This document shows, one piece after another, positions 37,165 through 45,850 of a stretch of DNA of 64,000 nt. The stretch comes from Neobacillus niacini. GTDB lineage: Bacteria; Bacillota; Bacilli; Bacillales; Cytobacillaceae. The position numbers were made by a program, and so were the translations under genes. The stretch is taken from NCBI RefSeq assembly GCF_000759675.1, contig NZ_BAWM01000004.1, positions 234,358 through 298,357 of the forward strand, given 5' to 3'. The notes beneath the pieces were generated by a model. That model worked only from the letters and a program-made list of their open reading frames with translations. It ran no database searches and was not told the origin of the DNA. Numbering within the stretch: position 1 is the stretch's first letter; each line of letters starts with the position of its first letter.

Positions 37165-37178
37165 AGTAACCGCTTTCA
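37165..37178 (-). promoter_or_regulatory. cre-like site upstream of tnaA
   Basis: TGAAAGCGGTTACT on the minus strand matches the CcpA consensus TGWAARCGYTWNCW except one position. Glucose repression of tryptophanase would fit its catabolic role. Confidence 0.5.
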
Positions 37179-37277
37179 ATTGTTTTAAATGTTCAATTTT
37201 GACAAATTCGTTAACATTTTGAGCTCACAAAAATTGTTATTTAAATAAAAAATTTTATTACATGGGAGGATATAAAA

Positions 37278-37367
37278 ATGGATGAAGAATTGTTACGTCA
37301 TTATAAATCTCTAGTTGAATTTTTGGGGAAAGTTTTAGGTTCCGACTCTAAAAATAATGGCTATTAA
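37278..37367 (+). pseudogene. Internally deleted remnant of a YheO-like PAS/HTH regulator gene
   Basis: GGGAGG then ATG 37278, 29 codons: MDEELLRHYKSLVEFLGKVL then GSDSKNNGY and stop. The first 21 residues resemble the N-terminus of YheO/DauR-type PAS-HTH regulators (roughly 'EELLKxYxxLVEFLGxVLG'), which are often next to ridA and amino-acid genes. A terminator follows at once, so the rest seems deleted. Assignment rests on memory of the family. Confidence 0.45.
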
Positions 37368-37382
37368 ATTCAGAGTAATATA

Positions 37383-37419
37383 ATACAAGAACTCGCCAAA
37401 AATTGACGAGTTCTTGTAT
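37383..37419 (+). terminator. Terminator-like stem-loop
   Basis: ATACAAGAACTCG and CGAGTTCTTGTAT give a 13-bp perfect stem right after the 29-codon remnant; the T-run is weak. Confidence 0.7.
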
Positions 37420-37446
37420 CTTATACAAACAAAAAGAGGATTTTTT

Positions 37447-37486
37447 GTGGTCACATGTGATCACATTTTGCTATTAAAGTGACCAC
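37447..37486. repeat. Inverted repeat after fixX
   Basis: GTGGTCAC (37447-37454) and GTGACCAC (37479-37486) enclose a second palindrome TCACATGTGA. It may end the fix transcript, although the bases after the stem on the minus strand are A-rich. It does not fit FNR spacing. Confidence 0.5.
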
Positions 37487-37493
37487 AACTTCT

Positions 37494-37778
37494 TTATGCT
37501 AATCTAAAGACAATTCCATGTCCGCCTTTAGGATATTCCCATTTTATATTTTGGTACGGGCAGCCAATCCTGCAGCTGCCGCATTCGTGACAGCCCTCAT
37601 AACCAACCTGCATCCGTAATCCTTCCCATTTGTACACTTCAGCTGGACAGAAAATGGTACAAATTTTATCAGGGCATTTTGTGGCACAAATATCATCGTC
37701 CATTACGGTTAAATGTGACTTTGTATCAGCTTTAAAACGAAGAAGATACTGTTTTTCTTCGATATTATTAGTTGACAT
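37494..37778 (-). CDS. fixX: FixX ferredoxin-like protein
   Basis: 94 residues. ATG 37778 overlaps the fixC stop (TAATG) and has GGCGGTG upstream. Cysteines occur in ICATKCPDKICTIFCP and CHECGSCRIGCP, the iron-sulfur pattern of FixX, and the C-terminus PKGGHGIVFRL is typical. It carries electrons from FixABC to quinone in the bifurcating complex. Confidence 0.92.
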   Translation of the reverse strand: MSTNNIEEKQYLLRFKADTKSHLTVMDDDICATKCPDKICTIFCPAEVYKWEGLRMQVGYEGCHECGSCRIGCPYQNIKWEYPKGGHGIVFRLA

Positions 37779-39073
37779 TATTTCACCGCCTTCCAAGCAC
37801 GATAAATATCTTGTATTACTTTAATCGTTCCTCTTTCAGCTGTTACACTCTTCATAATTTCTTTTTGTTTTTCCCGTTTTGGTGTTCCATCTACTGTGAA
37901 GAACTTGCTCATTGCTTTGTTCATCATTGGTACATATTCTTTAAAATATTGCGGGTGATTTTCAAATGTGTGTGTAGCATCTTTATATTTCTCTAAATCT
38001 TTGATTATGAAGCTATCATAAAGTTTCTGACGATAAAGATTTAAACTAGATTCCGAATAGTCTCCACGGTGCTTCGCCTCAATAACAGTTTCAGCAGCCA
38101 GTAAGCCTGAGTGCATTGCCATGTTCGAACCTTCACGATGAATAGCATTAACAAGCTGTGCAGCGTCTCCAACAACCACTACACCATTACCTGCTACTTT
38201 TGGTACGGAACGGTATCCTCCCTCTGGGATAAGGTGCGCTAGATACTCTGCGGATTCCCCGCCAGCAAGCATCGGTTTAACCATTGGGTGTGTTTTTAAA
38301 TAGTCTAGGAGGTCATACGGCTTCATTTTGGACTTAATCATACTTGATAGTGTTGTACCTACCCCAATATTCAAACTATCCTTATTTGTGTATAAAAAAG
38401 CTGTTCCTAGGTTTCCTTTTGTTGAATCACCAAAAATTTCAATCGTACAACCTTGATTATCTTCAAGATTAAATCGATCATTAATTTTTTCCTTTGGCAG
38501 GTTGATAACTTCCATTACCGTTAAAGCAACTTCATCTGGACGGAATTCCTTATGGAATCCCAACTGTTTGGATAGAAGGGAGTTTACTCCATCTGCCAGT
38601 ACAACAACATCTGCATATACTTCGCCATTTGGTCGGTCAGTCCGTATCCCAATAACCTTTCCGTTTTCAACAATACATTCTGTTACTACCGTTTCATTAA
38701 TAAGCAGGGCACCCGCATCAACTGCTTTTTTGGCAAACCATTGGTCAAATTGAGCTCTTAGTACTGTAAAGTTATTATATGGTTCAACACCCCATTCAAG
38801 ACCTTTGTAGCCAAATTGAACGACTGACTCCGTATCCATCATCCAAAAACGTTGTTCAATAACTGGTCTTTCAAGCGGTGCTTCTTTCCAGAATTCAGGA
38901 ATTAACTCTTCCATTTGCTTCCGATATAACACGCCGCCCATTACGTTTTTACTTCCAGGATATTCTCCTCTTTCAATAAGCAAGACGTTTAAGCCGTTTT
39001 GGGCACATACAAGTGCACATGAAGTCCCTGCAGGACCAGCCCCAACGACGATGACATCAAATTTTTCCGGCAT
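37778..39073 (-). CDS. fixC: FixC flavoprotein (ETF:quinone oxidoreductase-like)
   Basis: 431 residues. FAD-binding GAGPAGTSCALVCAQNG near the N-terminus, then ERGEYPGSKNVMGG. The middle has VGDAAQLVNAIHREGSN. The family is ETF-QO; FixC binds FAD and passes electrons toward quinone together with FixX. It overlaps fixB by 17 bases and fixX by one. Confidence 0.93.
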   Translation of the reverse strand: MPEKFDVIVVGAGPAGTSCALVCAQNGLNVLLIERGEYPGSKNVMGGVLYRKQMEELIPEFWKEAPLERPVIEQRFWMMDTESVVQFGYKGLEWGVEPYNNFTVLRAQFDQWFAKKAVDAGALLINETVVTECIVENGKVIGIRTDRPNGEVYADVVVLADGVNSLLSKQLGFHKEFRPDEVALTVMEVINLPKEKINDRFNLEDNQGCTIEIFGDSTKGNLGTAFLYTNKDSLNIGVGTTLSSMIKSKMKPYDLLDYLKTHPMVKPMLAGGESAEYLAHLIPEGGYRSVPKVAGNGVVVVGDAAQLVNAIHREGSNMAMHSGLLAAETVIEAKHRGDYSESSLNLYRQKLYDSFIIKDLEKYKDATHTFENHPQYFKEYVPMMNKAMSKFFTVDGTPKREKQKEIMKSVTAERGTIKVIQDIYRAWKAVK

Positions 39074-40097
39074 AGCTCATTTCACCGCCTTTTTCATTTC
39101 TCAGCTGCTTAAATTGCTCAATTAATTTAGGTAAAATTTCCATTGCATCTCCTACAATTCCATATGTTGCAACATCAAAAATTGGTGCATTGGGATCTTT
39201 ATTAATGGCGATGATCAAATCTGAATTTTTCATTCCAACAACATGCTGAATGGCTCCAGACAATGCAATTGCGAAATAAATTTTTGGTGTTACTGTTTCC
39301 CCTGTTTGACCAATTTGAAGCTCGTGGGGAAGCCAGCCAGCTTCTACCACATCACGTGTACCTCCAACGGTGGCACCAATGGTGTCTGCTAGCTCATATA
39401 GGATTTGGAAGTTTTGCACATCCCCCATCCCTTTCCCGCCGCATACAATCACATGAGCGTCAGCCAAATTCGCCTTTTTTGTTACATCATTCACAATTTG
39501 AAGCACTTTTGTGCGCATATTTTCTTCCTTAAGATCTATGCTTTCTTCAATTATCTTACCAATCTTACTTGGATCTGGCTCAAGTGCCTTCATTACTTTT
39601 GGTCTAACAGTTGCCATTTGAGGCCGGTGCTTTTTACAAAGAATCGTTGCCATGATATTACCACCAAATGCTGGACGGCTCGCTTCAAGCAAGCGGCTAT
39701 CTATATCGACGTCTAGCATAGTTGTGTCCGCCGTCAAACCGGTGACTAAATCGGTTGCAACAGCGCTTGCTAAATCTTTGCCATTTGGTGTTGCTCCGTA
39801 AAGTATAATTTCAGGTTTGTATTTCTCCACTAATAGCATTACACCCTGCATATATGATTCTGTCCGATATTGCTTTAACACTGGATGGTCTACCATATAA
39901 ACTTCATCAGCACCGAAAGCAATCACTTTCTTTGCTAATGGTTTAACACCACTTCCTAGTAAAAAACCTGCTAGCGGAACTTGTAACTTGTCAGCAAGCT
40001 TTCGTCCAGCACCTAAGAGTTCTAAAGAAACTCCTTCGATTTTTCCGTCATTTTGCTCAATGAATATCCAGACACCACGGTATTCATCAAAATTCAT
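39057..40097 (-). CDS. fixB: FixB, electron transfer flavoprotein alpha-like subunit
   Basis: 346 residues. The C-terminal FAD site has the ETF-alpha signature (KIYFAIALSGAIQHVVGMKN, INKDPNAPIFDVATYGIVGD). It forms the flavin core with FixA. GGAGGGG ribosome site, 33 bases after fixA. Confidence 0.94.
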   Translation of the reverse strand: MNFDEYRGVWIFIEQNDGKIEGVSLELLGAGRKLADKLQVPLAGFLLGSGVKPLAKKVIAFGADEVYMVDHPVLKQYRTESYMQGVMLLVEKYKPEIILYGATPNGKDLASAVATDLVTGLTADTTMLDVDIDSRLLEASRPAFGGNIMATILCKKHRPQMATVRPKVMKALEPDPSKIGKIIEESIDLKEENMRTKVLQIVNDVTKKANLADAHVIVCGGKGMGDVQNFQILYELADTIGATVGGTRDVVEAGWLPHELQIGQTGETVTPKIYFAIALSGAIQHVVGMKNSDLIIAINKDPNAPIFDVATYGIVGDAMEILPKLIEQFKQLRNEKGGEMSYAGKI

Positions 40098-40130
40098 GTA
40101 AACCCCTCCTCACATCAACAAGAGTAATCT

Positions 40131-40958
40131 TTATTGTTTAGATGACTGTAACGTTAATACTTCTTTTTTCTCCATCAAGATTTCCATGAGTTGATTCACT
40201 TGCTCGTCCGCAGAACCCTCGATTTTCTTTCCGCCTTCAGGTCGTGGAGGCGTAAACATTTTTCCAACTATTGTTGGTGATCCTTTTAGACCAAGCTGAG
40301 AACGGTCAACATTTTCAAAATCACTTACAGCCCAAATTACAGGTTCATATTTTGCAGCTTTAATCATATTCGGCATTGGTGAGTACTCAATTTGATTTAT
40401 TTCCTTTTCAACGGTTAACAAACATGGTAATTCAGCTTGAATTAATTCATATCCATTAGATAATTTTCTTTTTATTAAAACCGTTTTTTCTGCTAAGTTA
40501 ACCTCGGATACTTCTATAACATTCGTAACAGGCGGTATATCCATCCTTCTTGCAATACCGGGACCTACCTGACCAGTGTCGCCATCAATGGCATGCTTGC
40601 CGCAAATGATCATATCAACTGGAAGTTCCTTATTAATTTTTTCTAATGCTTTGGATAAGGCATAGCTCGTCGCAAGTGTATCTGCACCTGCAAAGGCACG
40701 GTCAGAAATCAAATATCCCCGATCTGCACCAATCTCAATACTTTTTTTAATGACAGCTGTAGCTTGCGGTGGTCCCATCGACAAAACCGAAATCGTACCG
40801 CCAGTCTTTTCACGAATGCCTACAGCTTCTTGTACAGCGTGAGCATCATAAGGATTTAAAATGGCTGGTGCGCTTCGTCGGTCGAGTGTGTTTGTTTTGG
40901 GATTGATTTTTATGATTTTTGTATCTGGTACTTGTTTTACACATACGACAATGTGCAT
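40131..40958 (-). CDS. fixA: FixA, electron transfer flavoprotein beta-like subunit
   Basis: 275 residues from ATG 40958 (GGGAGGG upstream; the ATG at 40979 lacks a site). It begins MHIVVCVKQVPDTKIIKINP and contains the AMP/FAD motif DGDTGQVGPGIA. FixABCX bifurcates electrons from NADH to quinone and to ferredoxin or flavodoxin. It is known from diazotrophs and some other bacteria; B. subtilis lacks it. No nif genes are in the window. Confidence 0.93.
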   Translation of the reverse strand: MHIVVCVKQVPDTKIIKINPKTNTLDRRSAPAILNPYDAHAVQEAVGIREKTGGTISVLSMGPPQATAVIKKSIEIGADRGYLISDRAFAGADTLATSYALSKALEKINKELPVDMIICGKHAIDGDTGQVGPGIARRMDIPPVTNVIEVSEVNLAEKTVLIKRKLSNGYELIQAELPCLLTVEKEINQIEYSPMPNMIKAAKYEPVIWAVSDFENVDRSQLGLKGSPTIVGKMFTPPRPEGGKKIEGSADEQVNQLMEILMEKKEVLTLQSSKQ

Positions 40959-40996
40959 GTAGTACTTTCCCTCCCCCATATTAGCTATGTTAGTTT

Positions 40997-41010
40997 TGAA
41001 AGCGTTTGCC
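40997..41010. promoter_or_regulatory. cre-like site in the fixA leader
   Basis: TGAAAGCGTTTGCC fits TGWAARCGYTWNCW except the last base. It lies about 40 bases before the fixA start. The 343-base gap 40959-41301 otherwise holds only candidate promoter elements, including a half-conserved FNR-like TGTGATTTTTATCATT (41233-41218, minus strand). Confidence 0.45.
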
Positions 41011-41301
41011 TTCCTTGGTTATAAAAAATGCCATATTACGATATATGAATCGCAACACAAGCATAGTACCAAACATTGATAGATTTCTTTTTTTAGAAGT
41101 GATAAATTTAAGAATGAGGTAAATCTAGAAGTATAAGATCTTGTTGGAGTTCTTGATGTGAGTGAATTTATATTAAAATAGCACTAATATAACTATAAGA
41201 AATATTCAGATATAAACAATGATAAAAATCACAGTTTCTGTCTAAATATGTAGATAATTTATTTAGCACTATTCTTAATAGATGAAAGGTTTGAGGCTGG
41301 C

Positions 41302-42029
41302 ATGATGGAAGTTTTTGTAGGAAGCATTCTTTCTGCTTTATCAACTGGTGCAGGTGTTCTAATCGTTCTTGTTATTAATCAATCACTTACCCGCCGGTGG
41401 ATGACATACTATTAGCTTTTAGTGCTGGGATCATGATGGCTGCCTCGACAATCGGGCTTATACCGGAAGCTTTAAAACTGGGTGGTTTTGTTTCACTTTC
41501 AATCGGAGTATTCTTAGGGGTTTTAGCATTAACAACTCTCGAAAAAAAATACCACATATTGACCTTGAACATAATCAGTATGGAATTCAATTTGATGAAG
41601 AAGCATTGTTAATCATCGCAGCCATTACACTCCATAATATTCCAGAAGGTTTGTCGGTCGGTGTGAGCTATGCTTCGCAAACAGAGGATACAGGGAATTT
41701 AATCGCATTGGCGATTGGGTTTCAAAATGCTCCAGCAGGCCTTCTTGTTGCCCTTTTTTTAATCAATCAAAAAACAAGCAAATTCAAGGCCTTTTTACTG
41801 GCAACTCTAACGGGTGCAATTGAAATTGTCACATCATTTATTGGGTTTTATTTAACATCATTTGTTCAAGGGCTTGTCCCATATGGTCTTTCTTTTGCAG
41901 CTGGTGCAATGTTGTTTATTATCTATAAAGAGCTAATTCCAGAAAGCCATGGAGATGGCAATGAACGGGTTTCAACCTGCATTTATAACCGGTCTCTTAG
42001 TAATGGTTTTTTTAATTGATATTTTTTAA
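41302..42029 (+). pseudogene. ZIP-family metal transporter, broken by three frameshifts
   Basis: The three frames together read MMEVFVGSILSALSTGAGVL..., ...DDILLAFSAGIMMAASTIGL..., ...LHNIPEGLSVGVSYASQTED..., ...GLLVMVFLIDIF. These are the helices of a ZIP/GufA transporter, including the HNxPEG metal motif. Breaks are near 41392 (one base lost), at the A8 run near 41541-41548, and near 41966. Each fragment keeps clear similarity, so the decay is recent, or the breaks are sequencing errors in homopolymers. Confidence 0.85.
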
Positions 42030-42044
42030 ACACTCATGTAAATC

Positions 42045-42281
42045 TTATACAAAAACTTTCGGCCAAATCATAACCATTTGATTAAATGCAAATTTCACTT
42101 CTTCGGTTGGCCGCGAAAATTGCTGAGATGCTTTTTGATACTCATTTATTAAAACATCTAGCTCTTGGCTGTATTTTATCGTTTCTTCACTTGTGAACCC
42201 TTTTGTATTTGCACAATTTATCATCATTGCTCGTTTAACTTTTATTGCGTTAAGCATCTCAGAAGAGTTATAACTATCCAT
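42045..42281 (-). CDS. spo0E: Spo0E-like aspartyl-phosphate phosphatase
   Basis: 78 residues, helical. The signature SQELDVLINEYQ is that of the Spo0E family, which dephosphorylates Spo0A-P and delays sporulation. ATG 42281 follows GGTGGAG; a GTG five codons earlier overlaps the site. Position beside the mtn operon matches spo0E of B. subtilis, hence the symbol; a YisI/YnzD-type paralogue is an alternative. Confidence 0.8.
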   Translation of the reverse strand: MDSYNSSEMLNAIKVKRAMMINCANTKGFTSEETIKYSQELDVLINEYQKASQQFSRPTEEVKFAFNQMVMIWPKVFV

Positions 42282-42501
42282 GTACACTTTCTCCACCTAC
42301 TCCTTACTCTTTAACTTCAAACCGCTAAATACTTTGTTTACTTGATGAATTATGACAAGGTTTAAGTCAAAAGTAAATACTTTCGCAAAAGTAGACAAAA
42401 CAAGCATTTTACTACATTTTTCGACATGTTTCTCCAGTCAATTCTAGCAATTACGACATTGTTTTCTTCATCGACACATCTATTTTTTATGAAAAATCAA
42501 T

Positions 42502-42527
42502 AAAACTGGCAAAAATCTGCCAGTTTT
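42502..42527 (-). terminator. Terminator of the mtnWXBD operon
   Basis: AAAACTGGCA and TGCCAGTTTT arms followed by T-rich DNA on the minus strand, seven bases after the mtnD stop. Confidence 0.85.
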
Positions 42528-42533
42528 CAACCA

Positions 42534-43067
42534 TTATTGATTAACTTCTTCCTTCTCGTAAATTGGTACCCAGCCCTCTGTAGTTACGAAAATACGAACA
42601 GCGACTACTTTACGATCTTCTTCTAATGTAAAATAGTGTCTAGTGTTTTCAGGTACAGAAATTAAATCACCAGGATTCAGGTGAACCTCGAAAAATTCGC
42701 CATCCTTTCCTTGAATAACAAAGACACCGTGTCCGCTAACGATAAATCTAACTTCGTCATCAGTATGATGATGTTCGTTTTTAAAGTTTGTAAGCAAGAC
42801 ATCCAGATTTGGAGTATGATCTGATAATGAAATTACATCCTGAGTTTTGTATCCACGGCGTGCAGAAATATCTGAAATCTCGGCTGCAAACACATTTAGA
42901 ATCTCATTTTTCTCTTCATCACTTAAAAGATACTTTTCAACTAGTGATTCAGGAAGTTTTGTTATGTCCCAATTTTCATAAATAACCTCTTCAGATGCTA
43001 GAAAGCTTGCTACTTCTTCTTGATTAAGAATTTGTTCTTCTCTACTTTGAAATGTAATATATGCCAT
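42534..43067 (-). CDS. mtnD: Acireductone dioxygenase
   Basis: 177 residues, cupin fold. Metal ligands in EHHHTDDEVRFIVSG and the second histidine in PENTRHYFTL. The last ring-opening step of methionine salvage: makes the 2-keto acid of methionine with iron, or CO and methylthiopropionate with nickel. AGGAGAGG ribosome site; last gene of the operon. Confidence 0.95.
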   Translation of the reverse strand: MAYITFQSREEQILNQEEVASFLASEEVIYENWDITKLPESLVEKYLLSDEEKNEILNVFAAEISDISARRGYKTQDVISLSDHTPNLDVLLTNFKNEHHHTDDEVRFIVSGHGVFVIQGKDGEFFEVHLNPGDLISVPENTRHYFTLEEDRKVVAVRIFVTTEGWVPIYEKEEVNQ

Positions 43068-43092
43068 AATAAATCTTCCTCTCCTAAAAAAT

Positions 43093-43722
43093 TTAAACTA
43101 CTTTAGTTAATTGTAATTGCTTGTGTTCTAATAGGCGTAATTGGTATTGGAATAAAAACTCAGAGGCTTCAAGGATTTTTTTTGCCTCGAAAGCATTTCT
43201 GCCCCAAACAGTTATTCCGTGATTACGAATTAATACAGCGCCAGAATCTTCTTTGATATGCTCTGAAAATGCCTGAGAAAGAGTTGGAATATGGGCATAG
43301 TTTTTGATGATTGGAATCGTCAACACTGCGTCCTCTTCCCACTTATTAAAAGCCTTAATCAGCTCTTGCCCCTTAAATGTTACCTCACCTTGGTTCCCAT
43401 ATACCTCTGAAATCACGTTATTATTAATTGTGTGAACATGGAGACTGCATCCCGCATTGGTTTTTCGATATATTTCGACATGAAGCAGCGTTTCTGCTGA
43501 AGGTTTCAAGTGGGTTTCTTCAACTGCATGACCAAATTCGTCTACTAGCAAAAAGTCCTCTTCAGTTCGTTTCCGTTTATCCTTCCCACTTGCAGTCACC
43601 AGAAATTGCAGAGGATCATCACTTACCTTAATAGCAAGGTTTCCGCTTGTGCCCATAAACCAATCCCGCTCAGCCAATTCATCTTTTATGTCTGCTAACT
43701 CCAGCCATTTTTCCTTTAACAT
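43093..43722 (-). CDS. mtnB: Methylthioribulose-1-phosphate dehydratase
   Basis: 209 residues, class II aldolase family. Zinc histidines in [11 protein letters not shown] and [11 protein letters not shown]; the [12 protein letters not shown] motif is typical. Converts MTRu-1-P to diketo-methylthiopentyl-1-P. It follows mtnX by eight bases. The upstream isomerase and kinase genes mtnA and mtnK are not in the window. Confidence 0.94.
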   Translation of the reverse strand: MLKEKWLELADIKDELAERDWFMGTSGNLAIKVSDDPLQFLVTASGKDKRKRTEEDFLLVDEFGHAVEETHLKPSAETLLHVEIYRKTNAGCSLHVHTINNNVISEVYGNQGEVTFKGQELIKAFNKWEEDAVLTIPIIKNYAHIPTLSQAFSEHIKEDSGAVLIRNHGITVWGRNAFEAKKILEASEFLFQYQLRLLEHKQLQLTKVV

Positions 43723-43730
43723 GATGTCCT

Positions 43731-44390
43731 CTACACCTCAATCCGATTTTTAATTTCTTCTATACAGTCATAGAAGGTAGTAAATCCTTTATAATTTAAT
43801 CCCCATTCAGAACATTTTTCCTCTAGGAGATCTCGAGCCAGCACAAAATCTGCCTGTTTAGCTGCCTCAAGATCTGTGACTGAGTCACCGATTACTATAG
43901 TAAAGCTTTTTTCAGCCTGGTTTAACTTCCGTATAATACTAGGTTTACAGCATCCACATTCATTTTGACAGAAAGAATCACATGTATATGGCCAAAGTAT
44001 TTTTATGTTTTCCCCTGAAAAATCACTGTGGTTACAATAAATCCCTTCAAATGGACCGTATTTTTCAAGAATTGGATACACAAAGAAATCAATTCCACCG
44101 CTAACAATATAAAGAGGTATATCTTCTTTTCTTGCAAATTCAACAAATTCAGAAAATCCTTCGCGAATCTTAGCATTTTCTATAGCAAACTTTGTAATTT
44201 CATCTTTTTGGTTACTTGGTAATGCCGAGAATAATTTCCCTACACCCTCACTAATTGAAATCTTTTGCGATAATATTTGATCTTTAATTTCCTCCCAATT
44301 GGGAGGTGCAAATTTTTTCATGATTGCGATGATGTTATCACTTTCAGTAATCGTTCCATCAAAATCACAGTAGATGACATGCTTGTTCAT
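43731..44390 (-). CDS. mtnX: 2-hydroxy-3-keto-5-methylthiopentenyl-1-phosphate phosphatase
   Basis: 219 residues, HAD family. Nucleophile motif [12 protein letters not shown] at the N-terminus, VSGG, and [14 protein letters not shown]. It contains a cysteine cluster [12 protein letters not shown] near residues 140-150. Start directly abuts the mtnW stop. Converts the enol phosphate from MtnW to acireductone. Confidence 0.94.
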   Translation of the reverse strand: MNKHVIYCDFDGTITESDNIIAIMKKFAPPNWEEIKDQILSQKISISEGVGKLFSALPSNQKDEITKFAIENAKIREGFSEFVEFARKEDIPLYIVSGGIDFFVYPILEKYGPFEGIYCNHSDFSGENIKILWPYTCDSFCQNECGCCKPSIIRKLNQAEKSFTIVIGDSVTDLEAAKQADFVLARDLLEEKCSEWGLNYKGFTTFYDCIEEIKNRIEV

Positions 44391-45593
44391 TTATATTGAC
44401 ACCTCTGCATTTCCCCATAACTGCAATGCAGTTTTTAGCTCAGGATACCTTTCTGCACCCTCTGCTAATGTCTTTCCTTCAAGATTAACTTCAATCGCTT
44501 GTCTGAATGCAATTCCGCCGCCGCGAGCACCATTTGGATGACCATGTACACCGCCTCCAGCATTAATGACAGATTCTATCCCGAAATCCCGAATCAAAAA
44601 TGGCACCAATCCAGGATGTATTCCTGCGGAAGGGACTGGAAACGAACGCTTTAAAGTGTCTGTTTTTAATAATTCCTCTGCGATTGAAATAGCAGAGGAT
44701 TTCTCCAATGCCACTGTTCCATATGGTGATGGGAATAATGACAAATCTGCTCCAGCAAGTCTGAGCAGCTTACCTAATAACAAGGAATGAGAGAGACCAT
44801 AATGGGAAGATGATGTTAAAGCTCCACTTACTGCCGGATGAGCCATTAATGGTAAGGAAATTTGATCGTCCTCACGTAACTCCTGTAGCACATCCAATCC
44901 ATAGGCAAAAACGTTAAAAAGTAACAGGTCTGCACCAAGCTCCTTAGCTTTCCTTGCTTTGTCCTTCAACTGTGATGTTCTGCCTGTTAGGTTTACCGCA
45001 TACAAAGTACGATGTCCTGTTTCCTCATATACTTCTTGTAAAATCTTTTTACCTTGAGTAATTCTTTTTTCAAAGGGAGTTAGCTCATTATCAAAAAGAA
45101 TTTCGTCATCCTTTACAAAATCAACACCACCAAGAGCTTGTTGCTTTAACTGTTCTGTTAGGAATTTTAAATCCTTCCCAAGAACTCCCTTAAAGATGCT
45201 CATTAATAACGGACGGTTAAACACCCCAAGCTTTTCTCTTAATCCTTCAATACCAAATCTAGGACCAGGAAATTTATTTTTTAATTCATCCTCAAACTGT
45301 AAATCAAGTAATTTTATTTTTCCGTCTAATGAAAGTTTTCCAAAAACGGTCGTCAGGATTGCAGGAATGTCATTTGAAAAATTGATTGTTGGATAGGCAA
45401 TATGGATGATTGGCTGATCCTCATGTAAACCTTCAGTCGAAACTACCCTGCCTTTGTGCTTACGTAATTGACTCTGTTCGAGTTCTGGTAAGTTCGTCCA
45501 TGAACCGACAGTCAAACCTAAAGCAATTTCCTCAGCTTTTTTTTCAAGATTCTTTTCACCGTGGACTAGGTAAGTCGCTATTAATTCAGACAA
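44391..45593 (-). CDS. mtnW: 2,3-diketo-5-methylthiopentyl-1-phosphate enolase (RuBisCO-like protein)
   Basis: 400 residues. TTG at 45593 lies seven bases after GGGAG and gives the family N-terminus SELIATYLV. The ATG at 45620 sits on the riboswitch terminator T-run and is not a start. The RuBisCO-like active site includes [10 protein letters not shown] (carbamylated lysine region). First gene of the salvage operon under SAM-I control. Confidence 0.94.
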   Translation of the reverse strand: MSELIATYLVHGEKNLEKKAEEIALGLTVGSWTNLPELEQSQLRKHKGRVVSTEGLHEDQPIIHIAYPTINFSNDIPAILTTVFGKLSLDGKIKLLDLQFEDELKNKFPGPRFGIEGLREKLGVFNRPLLMSIFKGVLGKDLKFLTEQLKQQALGGVDFVKDDEILFDNELTPFEKRITQGKKILQEVYEETGHRTLYAVNLTGRTSQLKDKARKAKELGADLLLFNVFAYGLDVLQELREDDQISLPLMAHPAVSGALTSSSHYGLSHSLLLGKLLRLAGADLSLFPSPYGTVALEKSSAISIAEELLKTDTLKRSFPVPSAGIHPGLVPFLIRDFGIESVINAGGGVHGHPNGARGGGIAFRQAIEVNLEGKTLAEGAERYPELKTALQLWGNAEVSI

Positions 45594-45619
45594 TTTTAAT
45601 CTCCCTTTCTCGAAAAACA

Positions 45620-45773
45620 TAAAAACCTCTTCAAAAAGAAGAGGTTAGCATCGCAAACTAACATCTTCTCATCTTTCAGCGATTTGCTGCAAGATTTAGC
45701 ACCGTGCCTAACAATGTGTTAAGTCGGTTGCCGGGCTTCATTGGGCTTTTCCCTCCGCCTGCTCTTGATAAGA
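45620..45773 (-). promoter_or_regulatory. SAM-I riboswitch (S box) with terminator
   Basis: On the minus strand, P1 pairs CTTATC (45773-45768 area) with GATGAG (about 45673). The core contains GGCGGAGGGA and GATGAAGCCCGGCAACC-like elements (here CAATGAAGCCCGGCAACC). The terminator is AACCTCTTC TTTTT GAAGAGGTT then TTTT at 45646-45621. SAM binding should stop transcription before mtnW. The operon is thus used when SAM is low. Confidence 0.95.
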
Positions 45774-45850
45774 AAACGATCGTATTATTTACTTTTATCA
45801 CGTTGATAAACTATATTTTGCATTATCCTAAAATTTAGATTTTTTGTCAA

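Noticed and set aside
37447..37486. FNR or CRP box
   Set aside because: The palindromes do not have the five-six-five spacing and lie between converging gene ends.
39263..39716. Plus-strand frames inside fixB
   Set aside because: Antisense shadows without ribosome sites; fixB is clear on the minus strand.
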